From the NCBI GenBank assembly GCA_029582265.1, contig CM055835.1, positions 12,579,498 to 12,643,497 on the forward strand: a stretch of DNA of 64,000 nucleotides, read 5' to 3'. The stretch is from Zoroaster sp. YZ-2022. Taxonomy: Eukaryota > Echinodermata > Asteroidea > Forcipulatida > Zoroasteridae. Numbering within the stretch: the stretch's first letter is position 1; the number at the start of each line of letters is the position of its first letter. Position numbers and translations under genes: made by a program. This document shows positions 37,101 to 43,213 of the stretch, in pieces. The notes below the pieces were generated by a model. The model saw only the letters and a list, made by a program, of their open reading frames with translations, was not told the origin of the DNA and made no database searches.

Positions 37101-37693
37101 ATTAGTCTTACTTATGCACAATTAACAAAAATATGAGAATAGTTTGAAAGCTTTGAGAATTGTTTGTGGCAAACACAAATCTAATTTGAAATTTTTGCTG
37201 CCCGCTTTTCATTTTAATTAAGCCATGCAAATCATCTCGGTGAGAGATTACCGATTGGGGTACATTGTATCCTCATTGTTTTTGTCATTAGGGTTCCAAT
37301 AGAGAAGTATCTCCCAATCAGGATGGTATCATAGAAGGCATCATCGGTTCCCGATTGGGGTACATTGTATCCTCATTGGGACTTTAGGGTTCCAATAGGG
37401 AAGTATATCCTAATTGGGATGGTATCATAGAAGGCATCATCGGTTCCCAATTGGGGCCAATTTGTATCCTCATAGGGAGATTAGGGTTTCACTCAGGGTA
37501 ACAGTATATCCCAATTGGGATAGGTGACATCAGCCCCGTCTGCTAAAGTAAATAATTATTATGCACCCATGTTTTTGTATTTTTTTGCCTCCCTTCAGTT
37601 GGAAGGGGAATTCTGGAAGGAGAATTCGGGGGAAAGACGGGGAAGTTCCCCAAATCAGCAGTACGAGATCTTTCCCACCAATCCTACTTGTGA
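9981..37693 (+). CDS. NCF2: Two-headed p67phox (NCF2)-like NADPH oxidase activator
   Basis: Eleven exons: 9981-10166, 11919-12110, 12949-13083, 26116-26274, 26892-27320, 28287-28478, 29477-29611, 30116-30271, 31743-32744, 34377-34467, 37599-37693. They join into 924 codons (923 aa) with no stop. p67phox activates NOX2-type oxidases by binding Rac-GTP through its TPR domain and contacting the flavocytochrome through an activation segment. Here TPR module 1 spans residues 1-171 and its activation segment 199-210 (VVDYLGKAKVVS). A proline-rich linker covers 225-315, TPR module 2 about 315-476, activation segment 2 504-515 (KIDYLGQAKVVS), a proline-rich region 529-862 and an SH3 866-918. Human p67phox has one TPR module, two SH3s and a PB1; no PB1 or first SH3 is seen here. 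Start: first in-frame ATG, with G at -3 and +4. Family assignment is confident; the fused two-module structure is predicted from splicing and reading frame. Confidence 0.85.
10167..11918 (+). other. Intron 1 of NCF2-like gene
   Basis: AT-rich, without other exons. A SINE-type 3' end (AAAGCGCTGTGATACC through CTATATATAAATGC, then ATT repeats) lies at 10563-10634. Confidence 0.55.
10560..10634 (+). repeat. SINE 3' tail fragment
   Basis: AAAGCGCTGTGATACCTTTC, a short gap, GAGCACTATATATAAATG and an (ATT)n tail form the typical 3' end of an invertebrate tRNA-derived SINE. The tRNA head is not seen upstream. Confidence 0.55.
11919..12110 (+). CDS. NCF2: Exon 2: module 1 Rac-binding TPR (aa 63-126)
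   Basis: Acceptor ttttcag, donor gtactg, phase 0/0, 64 codons. It carries KDPHMGIGHF (D71, H73) and the inserted hairpin CLRGNNFIDYKQLGL (R106, N108, D112). These align with human Rac contacts Asp67, His69, Arg102, Asn104 and Asp108, all retained. Confidence 0.9.
12251..12509. mobile_element. MITE with GTGACCCGC ends
   Basis: GTGACCCGCTCCATCGAAAT at the left and its inverse ATTTCGATGAAGCGGGTCAC at the right, flanked by ATTT on both sides (possible 4 bp target duplication). About 259 bp with no coding capacity, in intron 2. Confidence 0.7.
12595..12709. mobile_element. Short inverted-repeat element (GTGACACC ends)
   Basis: GTGACACCGTGTGAAATTCT...CAATTGAGTAG (12595-12625) and its inverse (about 12679-12709) flank ~55 bp. 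A partial related copy (ACTACTCAATTGAGATTCCA, then CATGGTGTCA) is at about 37070-37097 in intron 10. Confidence 0.65.
12949..13083 (+). CDS. NCF2: Exon 3: module 1 last TPR (aa 127-171)
   Basis: Acceptor gttgatag, donor gtaggt, phase 0/0, 45 codons. It encodes the final TPR helices (ILHNLALTFAALNDPQGALE) and the ESRHNIIDSALQAL stretch that precedes the activation segment in p67phox. Confidence 0.88.
13119..13538 (-). mobile_element. TTAA-flanked MITE (CCCTAACC family), copy a
   Basis: TTAA on both sides (13115-13118, 13539-13542). The left end CCCTAACCTTCCCAAATCC and right end AGGGAGTTACGG are the outer ends of the family seen in full at 33676-33995, inverted here. TTAA targets and CCCT ends fit piggyBac-type non-autonomous elements. 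Confidence 0.65.
13543..16227. other. Intron 3, left part: no exon recognised
   Basis: AT-rich. The phrase ATTCGTCACTATGAAAAAAA recurs at about 13898 and 14238, with a weaker copy near 14410, which creates similar short peptides in a shadow frame. A run of ACATGT repeats lies at 15592-15615. No coding exon is supported. Confidence 0.5.
16228..16540. mobile_element. MITE with CCCTCCTAT ends and TTAG duplication
   Basis: Left end CCCTCCTATGG, right end ATATAGGAGGG, with TTAG on both sides. The interior carries four or more repeats of AACCTTTCAAA / TTTGAAAGGTT, so it is self-complementary. It has the same ends as the TTAA group but a different interior. Confidence 0.65.
16960..17160 (-). repeat. 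tRNA-like SINE fragment
   Basis: Inverse-strand B-box-like GGATTTGAACC (17073) and TCTACCAAC at the A-box position (17106) match the tRNA-like unit at 52740-52905. Decayed. Confidence 0.4.
17689..17741. repeat. 53 bp perfect palindrome at inner TIR border
   Basis: Arm GACACACAACATGTGAAGGA...ATGACC (17689-17714), one central G and a perfect 26 bp inverse arm (17716-17741). The partner at 20163-20210 keeps about 20 bp arms and has a 2 bp interruption in the outer part. Confidence 0.9.
17786..20197 (-). pseudogene. Transposon protein with TGCDT and C-terminal CxC motifs, frameshifted
   Basis: In order on the minus strand: FFALDHTHYARWIPVH (about 19845-19800), SSIATDQAHEQNNACIKGDG and NPSALQRWMVAGPEVAR (about 19710-19585), DVLSRNKLPLF and REGNLDDFFRHENQ (about 19290-19110), ERVVPQL (about 18800), then ILIRTVDTDVVVLAIT, FISAHDIATALG and FHALTGCDTVSAFAGRGKRT (18560-18300). 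Last is a Cys-rich CGCTKGCTGRCRC...CTSLCSC tail (17905-17830). These motifs belong to a large, poorly characterised family found in invertebrate and fish transposons. The TGCDTxSAF block recalls the PIN/XPG-like nuclease fold, by inference. The frame shifts several times and has stops, so this copy is dead. Confidence 0.7.
21072..22216 (-). mobile_element. Helitron2-like non-autonomous element, copy 3
   Basis: Minus-strand copy of the family at 4761-7255. The 5' end TTTTTAGGTGTTCGGG is at 22216-22201, then a T-tract, the unique segment, about five minisatellite units (22030-21230), and an end of CGAACACCTT, hairpin GTTTTTGT/ACAAAAAC (21101-21094/21089-21082), six bases and CTAG (21075-21072) followed by T. 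The hairpin stem differs from copies 1 and 2 on both strands together. Confidence 0.72.
23023..23387. mobile_element. TTAA-flanked MITE (CCTTCCTA ends)
   Basis: TTAA at 23019-23022 and 23388-23391. The left end CCTTCCTACTG and right end AGTAGGAGGG are inverted. The interior is built of ACCATTCAAAACCATT-like repeats in both orientations. Confidence 0.65.
23751..24026. mobile_element. MITE with TTAG duplication
   Basis: TTAG on each side (23747-23750, 24027-24030). Left CCCAAACTACCCC, right GAGGGGGTTAGGG. The interior has three diverged repeats of a GTTGATGGATTNNG-type phrase, shared with 29240-29345, 46130-46450 and 59730-60000. Confidence 0.5.
24290..24945 (-). repeat. tRNA-derived SINE fragments (two, nested)
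   Basis: Two starts of the SINE 3' end (inverse of GCGCTATATAAGTCCACAC plus ATT repeats) at 24297-24335 and 24649-24690. Then comes the SINE body in minus orientation (CTCAGCTCCCTGGGGAGTAT at 24770; GGACACAAGT at 24905). The tRNA head is lost. Confidence 0.65.
24946..26115. other. Intron 3, right part: no exon recognised
   Basis: AT-rich sequence with a run of 14-15 C at 25689. A pair of ATTCGAATATT-type inverted stretches at about 25640-25665 and 25850-25910 may be the ends of a decayed inverted-repeat element. Confidence 0.4.
26116..26274 (+). CDS. NCF2: Exon 4: activation segment 1 (aa 172-224)
   Basis: Acceptor aatttccag, donor gtaaga, phase 0/0, 53 codons. It has VVPGEHIFRPP, then NIKVVDYLGKAKVVSEL. 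V208 aligns with human Val204, which is required for oxidase activation. The 13 kb intron before it is the longest in the gene. Confidence 0.88.
26275..26891 (+). other. Intron 4 of NCF2-like gene
   Basis: Contains the phrase CCACCGGTTCTTGTCACTCA (26309) of the AGAACC-repeat family and a small inverted pair GTCACCCAGGTACTCC (26459) / GGAGTACCCTAGGTGAC (26542). Nothing coding. Confidence 0.5.
26892..27320 (+). CDS. NCF2: Exon 5: proline-rich linker fused to module 2 TPR start (aa 225-367)
   Basis: Acceptor tttttacag, donor gtaggg, phase 0/0, 143 codons. The first ~90 residues are Pro/Ser-rich with PxxP motifs (SPSPLPPNRPPPVAPP; PLRPPPTPPKG). Without a break the same exon continues into HKDTIHMWNEGVLMFEKG and AKILFNIGMLQLKLGN, the first TPR helices of a second p67phox module. 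The first Met in the exon falls inside that TPR helix, so module 2 has no start codon of its own. This is the main evidence that both modules form one protein. Confidence 0.85.
27321..28286 (+). other. Intron 5 of NCF2-like gene
   Basis: Low-complexity degenerate repeats of GGAATGTTC / TTCCCATTTGGAA type (27510-28000), similar to those at 29384 and 51915-52170. A 250 bp segment around 27690-27960 is bracketed by CAGAGCTGCCAACC and its inverse GGTTGGCAGCTCTG, a TIR pair. Confidence 0.5.
27687..27957. mobile_element. Short TIR element (CAGAGCTGCCAACC ends)
   Basis: CAGAGCTGCCAACC at 27687 and its inverse GGTTGGCAGCTCTG ending at 27957. Both ends continue with diverged inverted copies of TACGATTTTGTCGTATTTT. 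CAGAGCTGCCAAC-type ends are common in hAT-like MITEs. No coding capacity. Confidence 0.55.
28287..28478 (+). CDS. NCF2: Exon 6: module 2 Rac-binding TPR (aa 368-431)
   Basis: Acceptor ctttgaag, donor gtgggt, phase 0/0, 64 codons, the same length as exon 2. It carries KDPHLAIGHY (D376, H378) and SFRGHKYIDYKQLGL (R411, D417). The position of human Asn104 is His413 and that of Leu106 is Tyr415. The acceptor has a poor pyrimidine tract, but alignment with exon 2 fixes it. Confidence 0.86.
28479..29476 (+). other. Intron 6 of NCF2-like gene
   Basis: Holds an inverted-end pair CACCATTCATAAATG (28907) / CATTTATGAATGGTG (29219-29233), probably a ~330 bp MITE, and a GTTGGACTTTGGTGGATTCA repeat ending in GGTTAGGGTTAA (29345). 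No other exon. Confidence 0.5.
29477..29611 (+). CDS. NCF2: Exon 7: module 2 last TPR (aa 432-476)
   Basis: Acceptor ggtatctag, donor gtacag, phase 0/0, 45 codons, the same length as exon 3. Sequence VLHNQAWAYYKLGQRDTCLQ, then ETRHDAIDNALKNAE, aligned residue for residue with exon 3. Confidence 0.88.
29612..30115 (+). other. Intron 7 of NCF2-like gene
   Basis: AT-rich; I see nothing but the splice signals. Confidence 0.5.
30116..30271 (+). CDS. NCF2: Exon 8: activation segment 2 (aa 477-528)
   Basis: Acceptor catccgtag, donor gtaagt, phase 0/0, 52 codons. It has KLPKGALFRPPRTK, then NLNKIDYLGQAKVVSELP. V513 aligns with human Val204; the Lys before Ala in module 1 is Gln510 here. Confidence 0.88.
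30518..31076 (-). repeat. tRNA-derived SINE with doubled tRNA head
   Basis: Minus-strand SINE. Heads with A box TGGCCGAGCGGTCTAGCGC (31065-31030) and B box GGGTTCGAGCCCCGG (about 30992-30977), then a second head (B box about 30810-30795). The body contains ATACTCCCCAGGGAGCTGAG, and the 3' end is GCGCTATATAA plus ATT repeats (30543-30519). The head resembles the long-variable-arm class (Ser/Leu type). Confidence 0.75.
31264..31405. mobile_element. Small MITE (CAACAAGATGCAA repeats)
   Basis: Ends ACCCTAACC...GGCTGCTCAATGCAACAAGAT and its inverse (CATCTTGTTGCATTGAGCAT, then GGTTAGGGTTAA). A second copy is at about 39207-39333. Confidence 0.55.
31743..32744 (+). CDS. NCF2: Exon 9: long proline-rich region (aa 529-862)
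   Basis: Acceptor caatcaacag (an alternative AG 6 bp downstream also stays in frame), donor gtgagt, phase 0/0, 334 codons. Pro, Ser and Arg/Lys dominate. Near-repeats include SPVPPDKPLPPSPP / PGPPDKPLPPSPNRLSPGSP and RPVSPLPPKIPVPSPPP / RPVSPLPPNVPLPRPP, both with flanking basic residues typical of SH3 ligands. Predicted disordered, and it sits where vertebrate p67phox has its first SH3 and PB1. Confidence 0.82.
32745..33671 (+). other. Intron 9, left part
   Basis: AT-rich and unremarkable apart from ACATGT repeats near 33190 and 33310. No exon seen. Confidence 0.45.
33676..33995 (+). mobile_element. TTAA-flanked MITE (CCCTAACTCCC family), copy b
   Basis: TTAA at 33672-33675 and 33996-33999. 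Left CCCTAACTCCCTAGGCCCAC, right GGATTTGGGAAGGTTAGGG. The interior contains GGGACCCTCCCTGCATGCAT and a duplicated TAACCTCAATCC...AAAATCCTTCACTTT phrase. This is the most complete copy, and related copies lie at 13119 and 63027. Confidence 0.75.
34377..34467 (+). CDS. NCF2: Exon 10: SH3 first half (aa 863-892)
   Basis: Acceptor ggtgttcag, donor gttgcc (weak), leaving phase 1. It encodes MVTIKSYVANDKGDLSFSIG, then EIIKDCRE: the RT-loop half of an SH3 domain, with the conserved acidic/LSF pattern. Confidence 0.72.
34468..37598 (+). other. Intron 10 of NCF2-like gene
   Basis: Contains TACTAC/ACATGT low complexity, two stretches of the TTGGTTCTGAGAAGA / CCACTGGTTCTTCTCA family (36627, 36665, 37042) and the tandem array at 37244-37530. 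No additional exon, in particular no PB1 coding segment, was found by reading all frames. Confidence 0.5.
37244..37530 (+). repeat. ~98 bp tandem repeat, three units
   Basis: Units begin CCGATTGGGGTACATTGTAT (37250, 37349) and CCCAATTGGGGCCAATTTGT (37445). Each continues with CCTCATTGGGAC and CCCAATTGGGATGGTATCAT. The array ends 68 bp before the final exon. Confidence 0.75.
37599..37693 (+). CDS. NCF2: Exon 11: SH3 second half and stop (aa 893-923)
   Basis: Acceptor cccttcag. The split codon GTT gives V893, then GRGILEGEFGGKTGKFPKSA, VRDLSHQSYL and TGA at 37691-37693. ILEGEF-GGKTGKFP is the standard second half of an SH3, but the ligand-binding Trp position reads Ile897 and the usual Tyr after FPxN is Ala913. 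Other frames of this stretch do not match SH3. Confidence 0.72.
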
Positions 37694-37878
37694 CAGCCCT
37701 GACCACACCACTTATGAGGTCTTCTGAACGTGCTGAACAACTCTCACATGCATGTTAGGACATTTGGTCATGTTAACTGTACTAATTATTGTTTTAATTT
37801 GGAGTACTCTATGGCAAGTTAACAGTAGTTTTGAAAACTTACATGTATAGACCGCCATGTTGAAACCGTACTTGTCTG

Positions 37879-37884
37879 ATTAAA
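37879..37884 (+). terminator. Possible poly(A) signal of NCF2-like gene
   Basis: ATTAAA, the common variant hexamer, 186 bp after the stop codon. No AATAAA is seen closer. Tentative. Confidence 0.25.
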
Positions 37885-40500
37885 GTTTGTGAGATATGAT
37901 TTTGAATTTTTACTATCACAACCATTACACAAGTATATATTAATTTAGAAAACAACAAAATTTACCAGACTCGTGAAGAATATATAAATTTTTTAAATAG
38001 CAAAAATGTTTACATTCAATTATAATAATCTACAAATGTGCTATAGGAATTGTGCAAGTTACACCTCCATGGTGTTGGAATTTACACGAACTGGTAAAAA
38101 AAAGGAGTATATTTGTTTTTATTGCAAAACATAAAAAAAATCATGGTTATAACATATCTTTTCGGTTTGCGGTAAACACCATGTGTTTATCTCAATTATC
38201 GCGAAGCTGAGGTACAGGTTCTGAAAAGAACCTTATCGCACAACTTGTATCTCAACCTTCGTTAAGTGAGAAAGGTGCAAGGGAGAACTAATGTCGGGCA
38301 ACTGGTTTTTCCTCTACTGTCGCTAAGTGAGAAATATGGTTCAGGGAGAACCATGGGGACATCACGGGTTAATATGGTTCAGGGAGATATTCCACCATGC
38401 AAAGCCTCAAATCTTATGGTTTATATTCATTACTCGCCACACTTTTTCATAGCAATACACACTGAGGGCACTCTATCCTCTTTGTATGTAGTTGCATTAG
38501 TGTTGATGCACATGTATTGACACTATGAATAACTTTACCCTGAAAATGCCTTGAAAATCTGTTTTACCGTGACGACACAACACCGTGAAAACGCCATGAA
38601 ATACTCTTGGAATTTCTTCGCAGTGAAAACGCCGTGAAAACGACATGAACTTCTTGTGGCAGTTTTGGGGCAGCTCATTAATTCTCAAGATCACTGTGAA
38701 CATTATTGCCAATATTTGAGAGGAAGAAACACCATGAAATTGCTGTGAAATCATGGTGAACTATTATTTCACGGCAAAACGGATTTTCAGGGTAAAGTTA
38801 TTCATAGTGTGATGGCACTTGGTATCCTCATTGGGAGAAGGGTTTCAATCATGACCCAATAGCAATAGCGGACATCGACCTCCATTAGCATAACATGAAC
38901 TAGGATGTCATGTGACCCGATGTAGTGTCCCATCTAAAGGTTAAATGTAGAAAATGTAAATTCCAAAGTCTAAAGTACAACCAAGCAATGAAGCTATGCA
39001 ATAATGCCAATATATATATTTACTGGATGTTAATTATGCTCTTCCAACACATGTCAGCAGTACATGTACATGTATTTCATAATTACATGTTGTTTTTTTA
39101 AATGTGTGAATTTTTTATTTTTTTTTAGAAACTTATTCTTTGGCAGCTCATTTGTAACAAAATAAACATAACAATTAATCCTTATCCCCTATAGATATTT
39201 CACAGACACCCTGCTGAATGCAACAAAATGCAATAAGACCCACCAGGTAGAACAATGGTTCTTTTGTTCTCTGCTGAGGGCAACAAGATGCAACAACTTT
39301 TTACATCTTGTTGCATTGAACATGGTTAGGGTTACATGTACACATGTAATATATAGGATTGGTAAATCAAAAATAACAAAATGGTTTAATTGCAATCGTT
39401 TATTCTACATGTAAATGGCTACAGGCCACTTATTATCATACTGTATGTAGATTAATTTATTGTCAAGGTTGTAGGAATTATTAAACTGAAGGATTCGATT
39501 TTTGGTTTATATCTGTAAACTTATCAATTGCACTTTATTTTGCAATTTTATAATGTCATCAGCATTTTCTTAACCACTATATAGAATTATTTCAACGAAA
39601 TAAAATATACAACTAATGTCTGTAGCTGCTTTTAGTTAGTTGTATTTATTTTCAAGGTTTTAGGAATTGTTAAATTGGTGGATTTTATTTATGGTCTGTA
39701 AATTATATTGCAATGGCATTTTCATCGGCATTTTCTGAAACACCAAAAATTAAAAAATGTAGGTTGAAGGTAATTTGCAACACCGGTAGTTACTAACATT
39801 ACTGCAAACCAAACATATTTACCAAAATGCTGTGATCCATTTTCCACAGTTTTTTTTACAGTGAATTCTAAGTGCACTAGATATACCATGGCAAGTATAT
39901 CAACATTTTGACTGATTTTGACCCTTGCAGTAGTAGGAGGGTTAAGTGCACTAGATATACCATGGCAAGTATATCAACATTTTGACCCTTGCAGTAGTAG
40001 GAGGGTTAAGTGCACTAGATATACCATGGCAAGTATATCAACATTTTGACTGATTTTGACCCTTGTAGTAGCAGGAGGGTTAAAACGCAAAGCTTGTGTC
40101 TTGAGCTGTTATCAGGTCAAATGACATCTCAAAAACAAACAAAAAAATTCAAATTAACGATACATTGAAATAAGCTGAAACTTTCACAGGTTGGTTTCTG
40201 TACATCACTATAGATTCTTATAAAGTATAGACATTTTATCAATGGTGTGCAATCCATTCAACCAAATACCAGTGTTGCATATTACCTTTTAGTGCTCACT
40301 TTAACTTAATAGTTTTAACAACCAAAGACTTCCTCTGTATACATTCCTTTCCCATATAAACTGTCTAATTCAGGTTATACATACATGTAGTTATTTACAG
40401 TATCTACCAAAGATTGTGGGATTCAAATAAAACTCACAAGATATCAAGGAAGTTTATTTGGTTTTCTGTCATTTTGGAAGTGTTCATTTTGATTTTATTC
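37885..40500. other. Intergenic, repeats only
   Basis: Holds the CACTA MITE (38521-38809), a second CAACAAGATGCAA element (about 39207-39333) and three tandem copies of a ~75 bp unit (GTGCACTAGATATACCATGG...GTAGTAGGAGGGTTAA, 39869-40083). A fourth copy of that unit is at 42669-42746. Confidence 0.5.
38521..38809. mobile_element. CACTA-type MITE with TGA duplication
   Basis: Left end CACTATGAATAACTTTACCC...TGAAAAT, right end exact inverse (ATTTTCAGGG...TTCATAGTG), flanked by TGA on both sides (38518-38520, 38810-38812). CACTA...TAGTG termini with a 3 bp target duplication define the CACTA/EnSpm group. The 289 bp interior has repeated CCGTGAAAACGCCATGAAA phrases. Confidence 0.8.
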
Positions 40501-40529
40501 CCCAAAAACATATAAACTATTATGAATGT

Positions 40530-40620
40530 ATCGTTGAGTGGTTTAGTGCATCAGATTTGTGTTCTGATGGCCGAGTCTTCAGAATGTGGGTTTCAAATCC
40601 TGACTTCCAATAAATCATAC
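40530..40620 (+). repeat. Decayed tRNA-derived SINE head
   Basis: GAGTGGTTTAGTGCATCAGA (A-box region), GTTCTGATGGCCGAGTC and GTGGGTTTCAAATCC (B-box region) match the head at 50458-50540. Confidence 0.5.
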
Positions 40621-40670
40621 AGTTTCCATATGATTAAGCAATGACCTAGACAAGTTTAATCAGTCATTAA

Positions 40671-41038
40671 CCCTCCTATGCCCAGGCTGAAATTTGGCCC
40701 AGTAAGCACCGCACCCACAGACAGTCACTTGAGTATTTTTGGTTGCATTGCCAATTGGTAGGTCAAACCACAGAGTCACACAGAGCTGTGTATGTACTGT
40801 CGAGTGGTTTTGGTTTGACCTATCCTAGCCACATGTCCTTGCATTTATTTGAGTGCACTGCACAAAGTCAATGGGTTGGGAGTTACATACAAATTTTGAG
40901 TGTCTTTGATTGGTTTTGGTTTGACCTCCTATCACAGCCACATGTGTTTGCATGTATTTGAGTGCACTGCACAAAGTCAATGGGTTAAGAGAGACATACA
41001 AATTTTGAGTGTCTTTGAGTGTTAAACCTATAGGAGGG
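40671..41038. mobile_element. TTAA-flanked MITE (CCCTCCTA ends), copy e
   Basis: TTAA at 40667-40670 and 41039-41042. Ends CCCTCCTATGC and CTATAGGAGGG. Inside is a ~115 bp tandem duplication (GGTTTTGGTTTGACCT...GCACTGCACAAAGTCAATGG). Confidence 0.75.
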
Positions 41039-41157
41039 TTAATATGCAATAGTTTTGTATTGGGAAATACAATGAAAACGTACCTGTGTCATCCTATGAG
41101 TATCTCAAATTAAGTAAATGGACAATACATATGCTTACAGTTCAACATTTATATTAA

Positions 41158-41467
41158 CCCTCCTACAATCAGTGCAATTTTTGAAACAATCCATTCAGGC
41201 CACTCCAAGCCATTAGCTGTTGCCAGTGGCCTCCTATGGTTACCCTTCTGTGCACTGTCACACCACTGAGATTGCAGGGTAAGGTGGTCTCCCATTGATA
41301 CATTGCAGGCCATACTAATATGTTCAAACATTTACAGTGGCCTTGGGTGGCAAACAGTTGATTTTGTAAGATTATTTGGAAAGGACAGCAGGCTTGTATG
41401 TACTAAAGGTTGGTGAAGAACATATTGAAAATTTAGTGGATCGGAGTGGCCTCCATGTGTAGTAGGG
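41158..41467 (+). mobile_element. TTAA-flanked MITE (CCCTCCTACAATC), copy f
   Basis: TTAA at 41154-41157 and 41468-41471. Ends CCCTCCTACAATCAGTGC and CATGTGTAGTAGGG. An inverted sister copy is at 44110-44422. Confidence 0.75.
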
Positions 41468-41629
41468 TTAAAGATAGAATCCATGGGCATTTTCCCGTCG
41501 TAGACTTGAAGAAACAATTCTCACATGCTTGACACAAAAAAACAACTAAAAACGTCTTTAGAATCAGGCAGAGTTTATAGTGTTTGTACAATATGGAAGA
41601 CCATTGCTTTCTTTCTGCACCTGAACAAA

Positions 41630-42642
41630 CTTGAGGTAACAAAAGCATGGACAAGTTTCTCAGTTGAAGATTTTTCCAACATTTTTCGAACCTTCCCAAT
41701 CTTCCATAAGGCAAATGATGCAGATTTACAAAGACTTGTTACATGGTGCTCCATGCTCGCAGCAGAGTCTAAAAAAAACTCCAAGATCTCGTACTTTGGA
41801 CGAAGGATGGACCTGAACATCACCCACCCGCACACCTACCGCGGCAGCACCGTCGGACACAGTCTTAAACTTTGACGAGAACAAAACTACCTCCGTTTCA
41901 CTGTCGTTGAGTGCGAGCCAATTGGATCGCATCCAACGTCTAATCTCATCAACGCATGCCTCAATGGAGGCAATGACTGATGTATCCGCCGGCGTATCAC
42001 AGGCGATGTACAGCTGGGTGTCATCAGCATACATGACACTACGCTTCATTCAAATCAACTGAAAAAATTACAACTCATTCAGAATTCCGCTGCTCGACTG
42101 ATAACTGGAACCAGAGTTCGGGAGAGTATTACTTCTGTGCTTCGGGATCTTCATTGGTTGCCAGTCGAACAGCGGATTCGTTTCAAAATCCTTGCTATTA
42201 CTTATAAAATAATTGAGAATGTCACAGCGCCGATCTACCTCACTGACCTGGTTGATCTCCGTGTTCCACAGAGATCAACAAGGCAGAGTAGTGAGATTCG
42301 TTTGGAGCCTCCACCTGTGAATTCTATAATGACTAAGTATTATGGTAATCGTACATTCTCTGTTGTTGCTCCCATGGTATGGAATGATCTTCTATCAAAC
42401 ATTCGTGCAGTCCGCAGCTATGAATCCTTTAAGTCATTGGTTAAAACTCATTTGTTCCGTTCTTATTATGGTAGTCGCTGTTTACTTTAATTACTTTAAT
42501 TTGTATCTTTTAACTTTTTAACTTCTACTGGAACTGTTTTAATGGAAAGGGCTCTTATACAGGTGTACAGTGTGCTGAGATAATTGTATGTGGTGCACTT
42601 AAAACAATAAATGATTAGATTAGATTAGATTAGATTACTACA
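41630..42642 (+). mobile_element. 5'-inverted CR1/L2-like LINE fragment
   Basis: The + strand part 42050-42493 encodes the end of a LINE reverse transcriptase ORF (KKLQLIQNSAARLITGT, VLRDLHWLPVEQRIRFKIL, TFSVVAPMVWNDL, FKSLVKTHLF, stop). A ~120 bp 3' UTR and an (ATTAG)n tail at 42616-42640 follow. The minus-strand part 42049-41630 encodes the preceding RT segment, starting at VMYADDTQLYI (YADD at 42031-42020), then VRDLGVFF, CKSASFALWKIGKVRK and LVHAFVTSS, with one frameshift near 41790. The two halves diverge from about 42050, and only ~14 residues of RT are missing between their far ends. Confidence 0.8.
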
Positions 42643-42660
42643 TGTAAGGTTTGACAGTGT

Positions 42661-43213
42661 TTGACTTCTAAGTGCACTAGATATACCTTGGCAAGTATAT
42701 CAACATTTTGACTGATTTTGACCCTTGTTAGCAGTAGGAGGGTTAAAGACAGGAAACCATGGCTTTCTTTGTGCACAGACTTGAAGAAGCAATTCTCACA
42801 CGATCAGGCAGTGATGTAAAATGCTCTTTTAGTTCAACAACATCTGTTCATTAATAAGTACAGGAGGCTGTAGCTTTCTTCCTACACAGGCTTGAAGAAG
42901 CATGCTTGACCCACAGAAAACCTAAAACATAATGTGTTATTACAATCAGGCAGATATGTAGGACTTGTACTTGAGTATATATTTATTAATGTTTATTAAA
43001 GATGGGACACCGTGGCTTTCTTCCTGCATAGACACAATTCTCACATATTTGGTGAGAAAAGGGGAAACCCTTGTGCTGTTGCAATCAGATGAAGTTTTTT
43101 TTTGGCAGTGCAGTGCTGTTGAGTTTTTGTGTGCTTCTGCTGTGCTTTCAACATAAAACATAATCATCCTTTGAAATACCTCAAATAATCTGACTCTGGT
43201 ATCATAGCAACCA
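42661..43213. repeat. Repeats between LINE and TRUB2
   Basis: A copy of the GTGCACTAGATATACCTTGG unit (42669-42746), then three loosely spaced copies of a phrase like GGCTTTCTTCCTGCACAGAC...TTGAAGAAGCAATTCTCACA (42762, 42871, 43013). A further copy is at 41497 beyond the LINE, so the LINE and MITE f probably split an older repeat. Confidence 0.5.
42982..42997 (-). terminator. Candidate TRUB2 poly(A) signals
   Basis: Two minus-strand AATAAA hexamers (42987-42982, 42997-42992), about 217-230 bp downstream of the TRUB2 stop. Confidence 0.4.
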
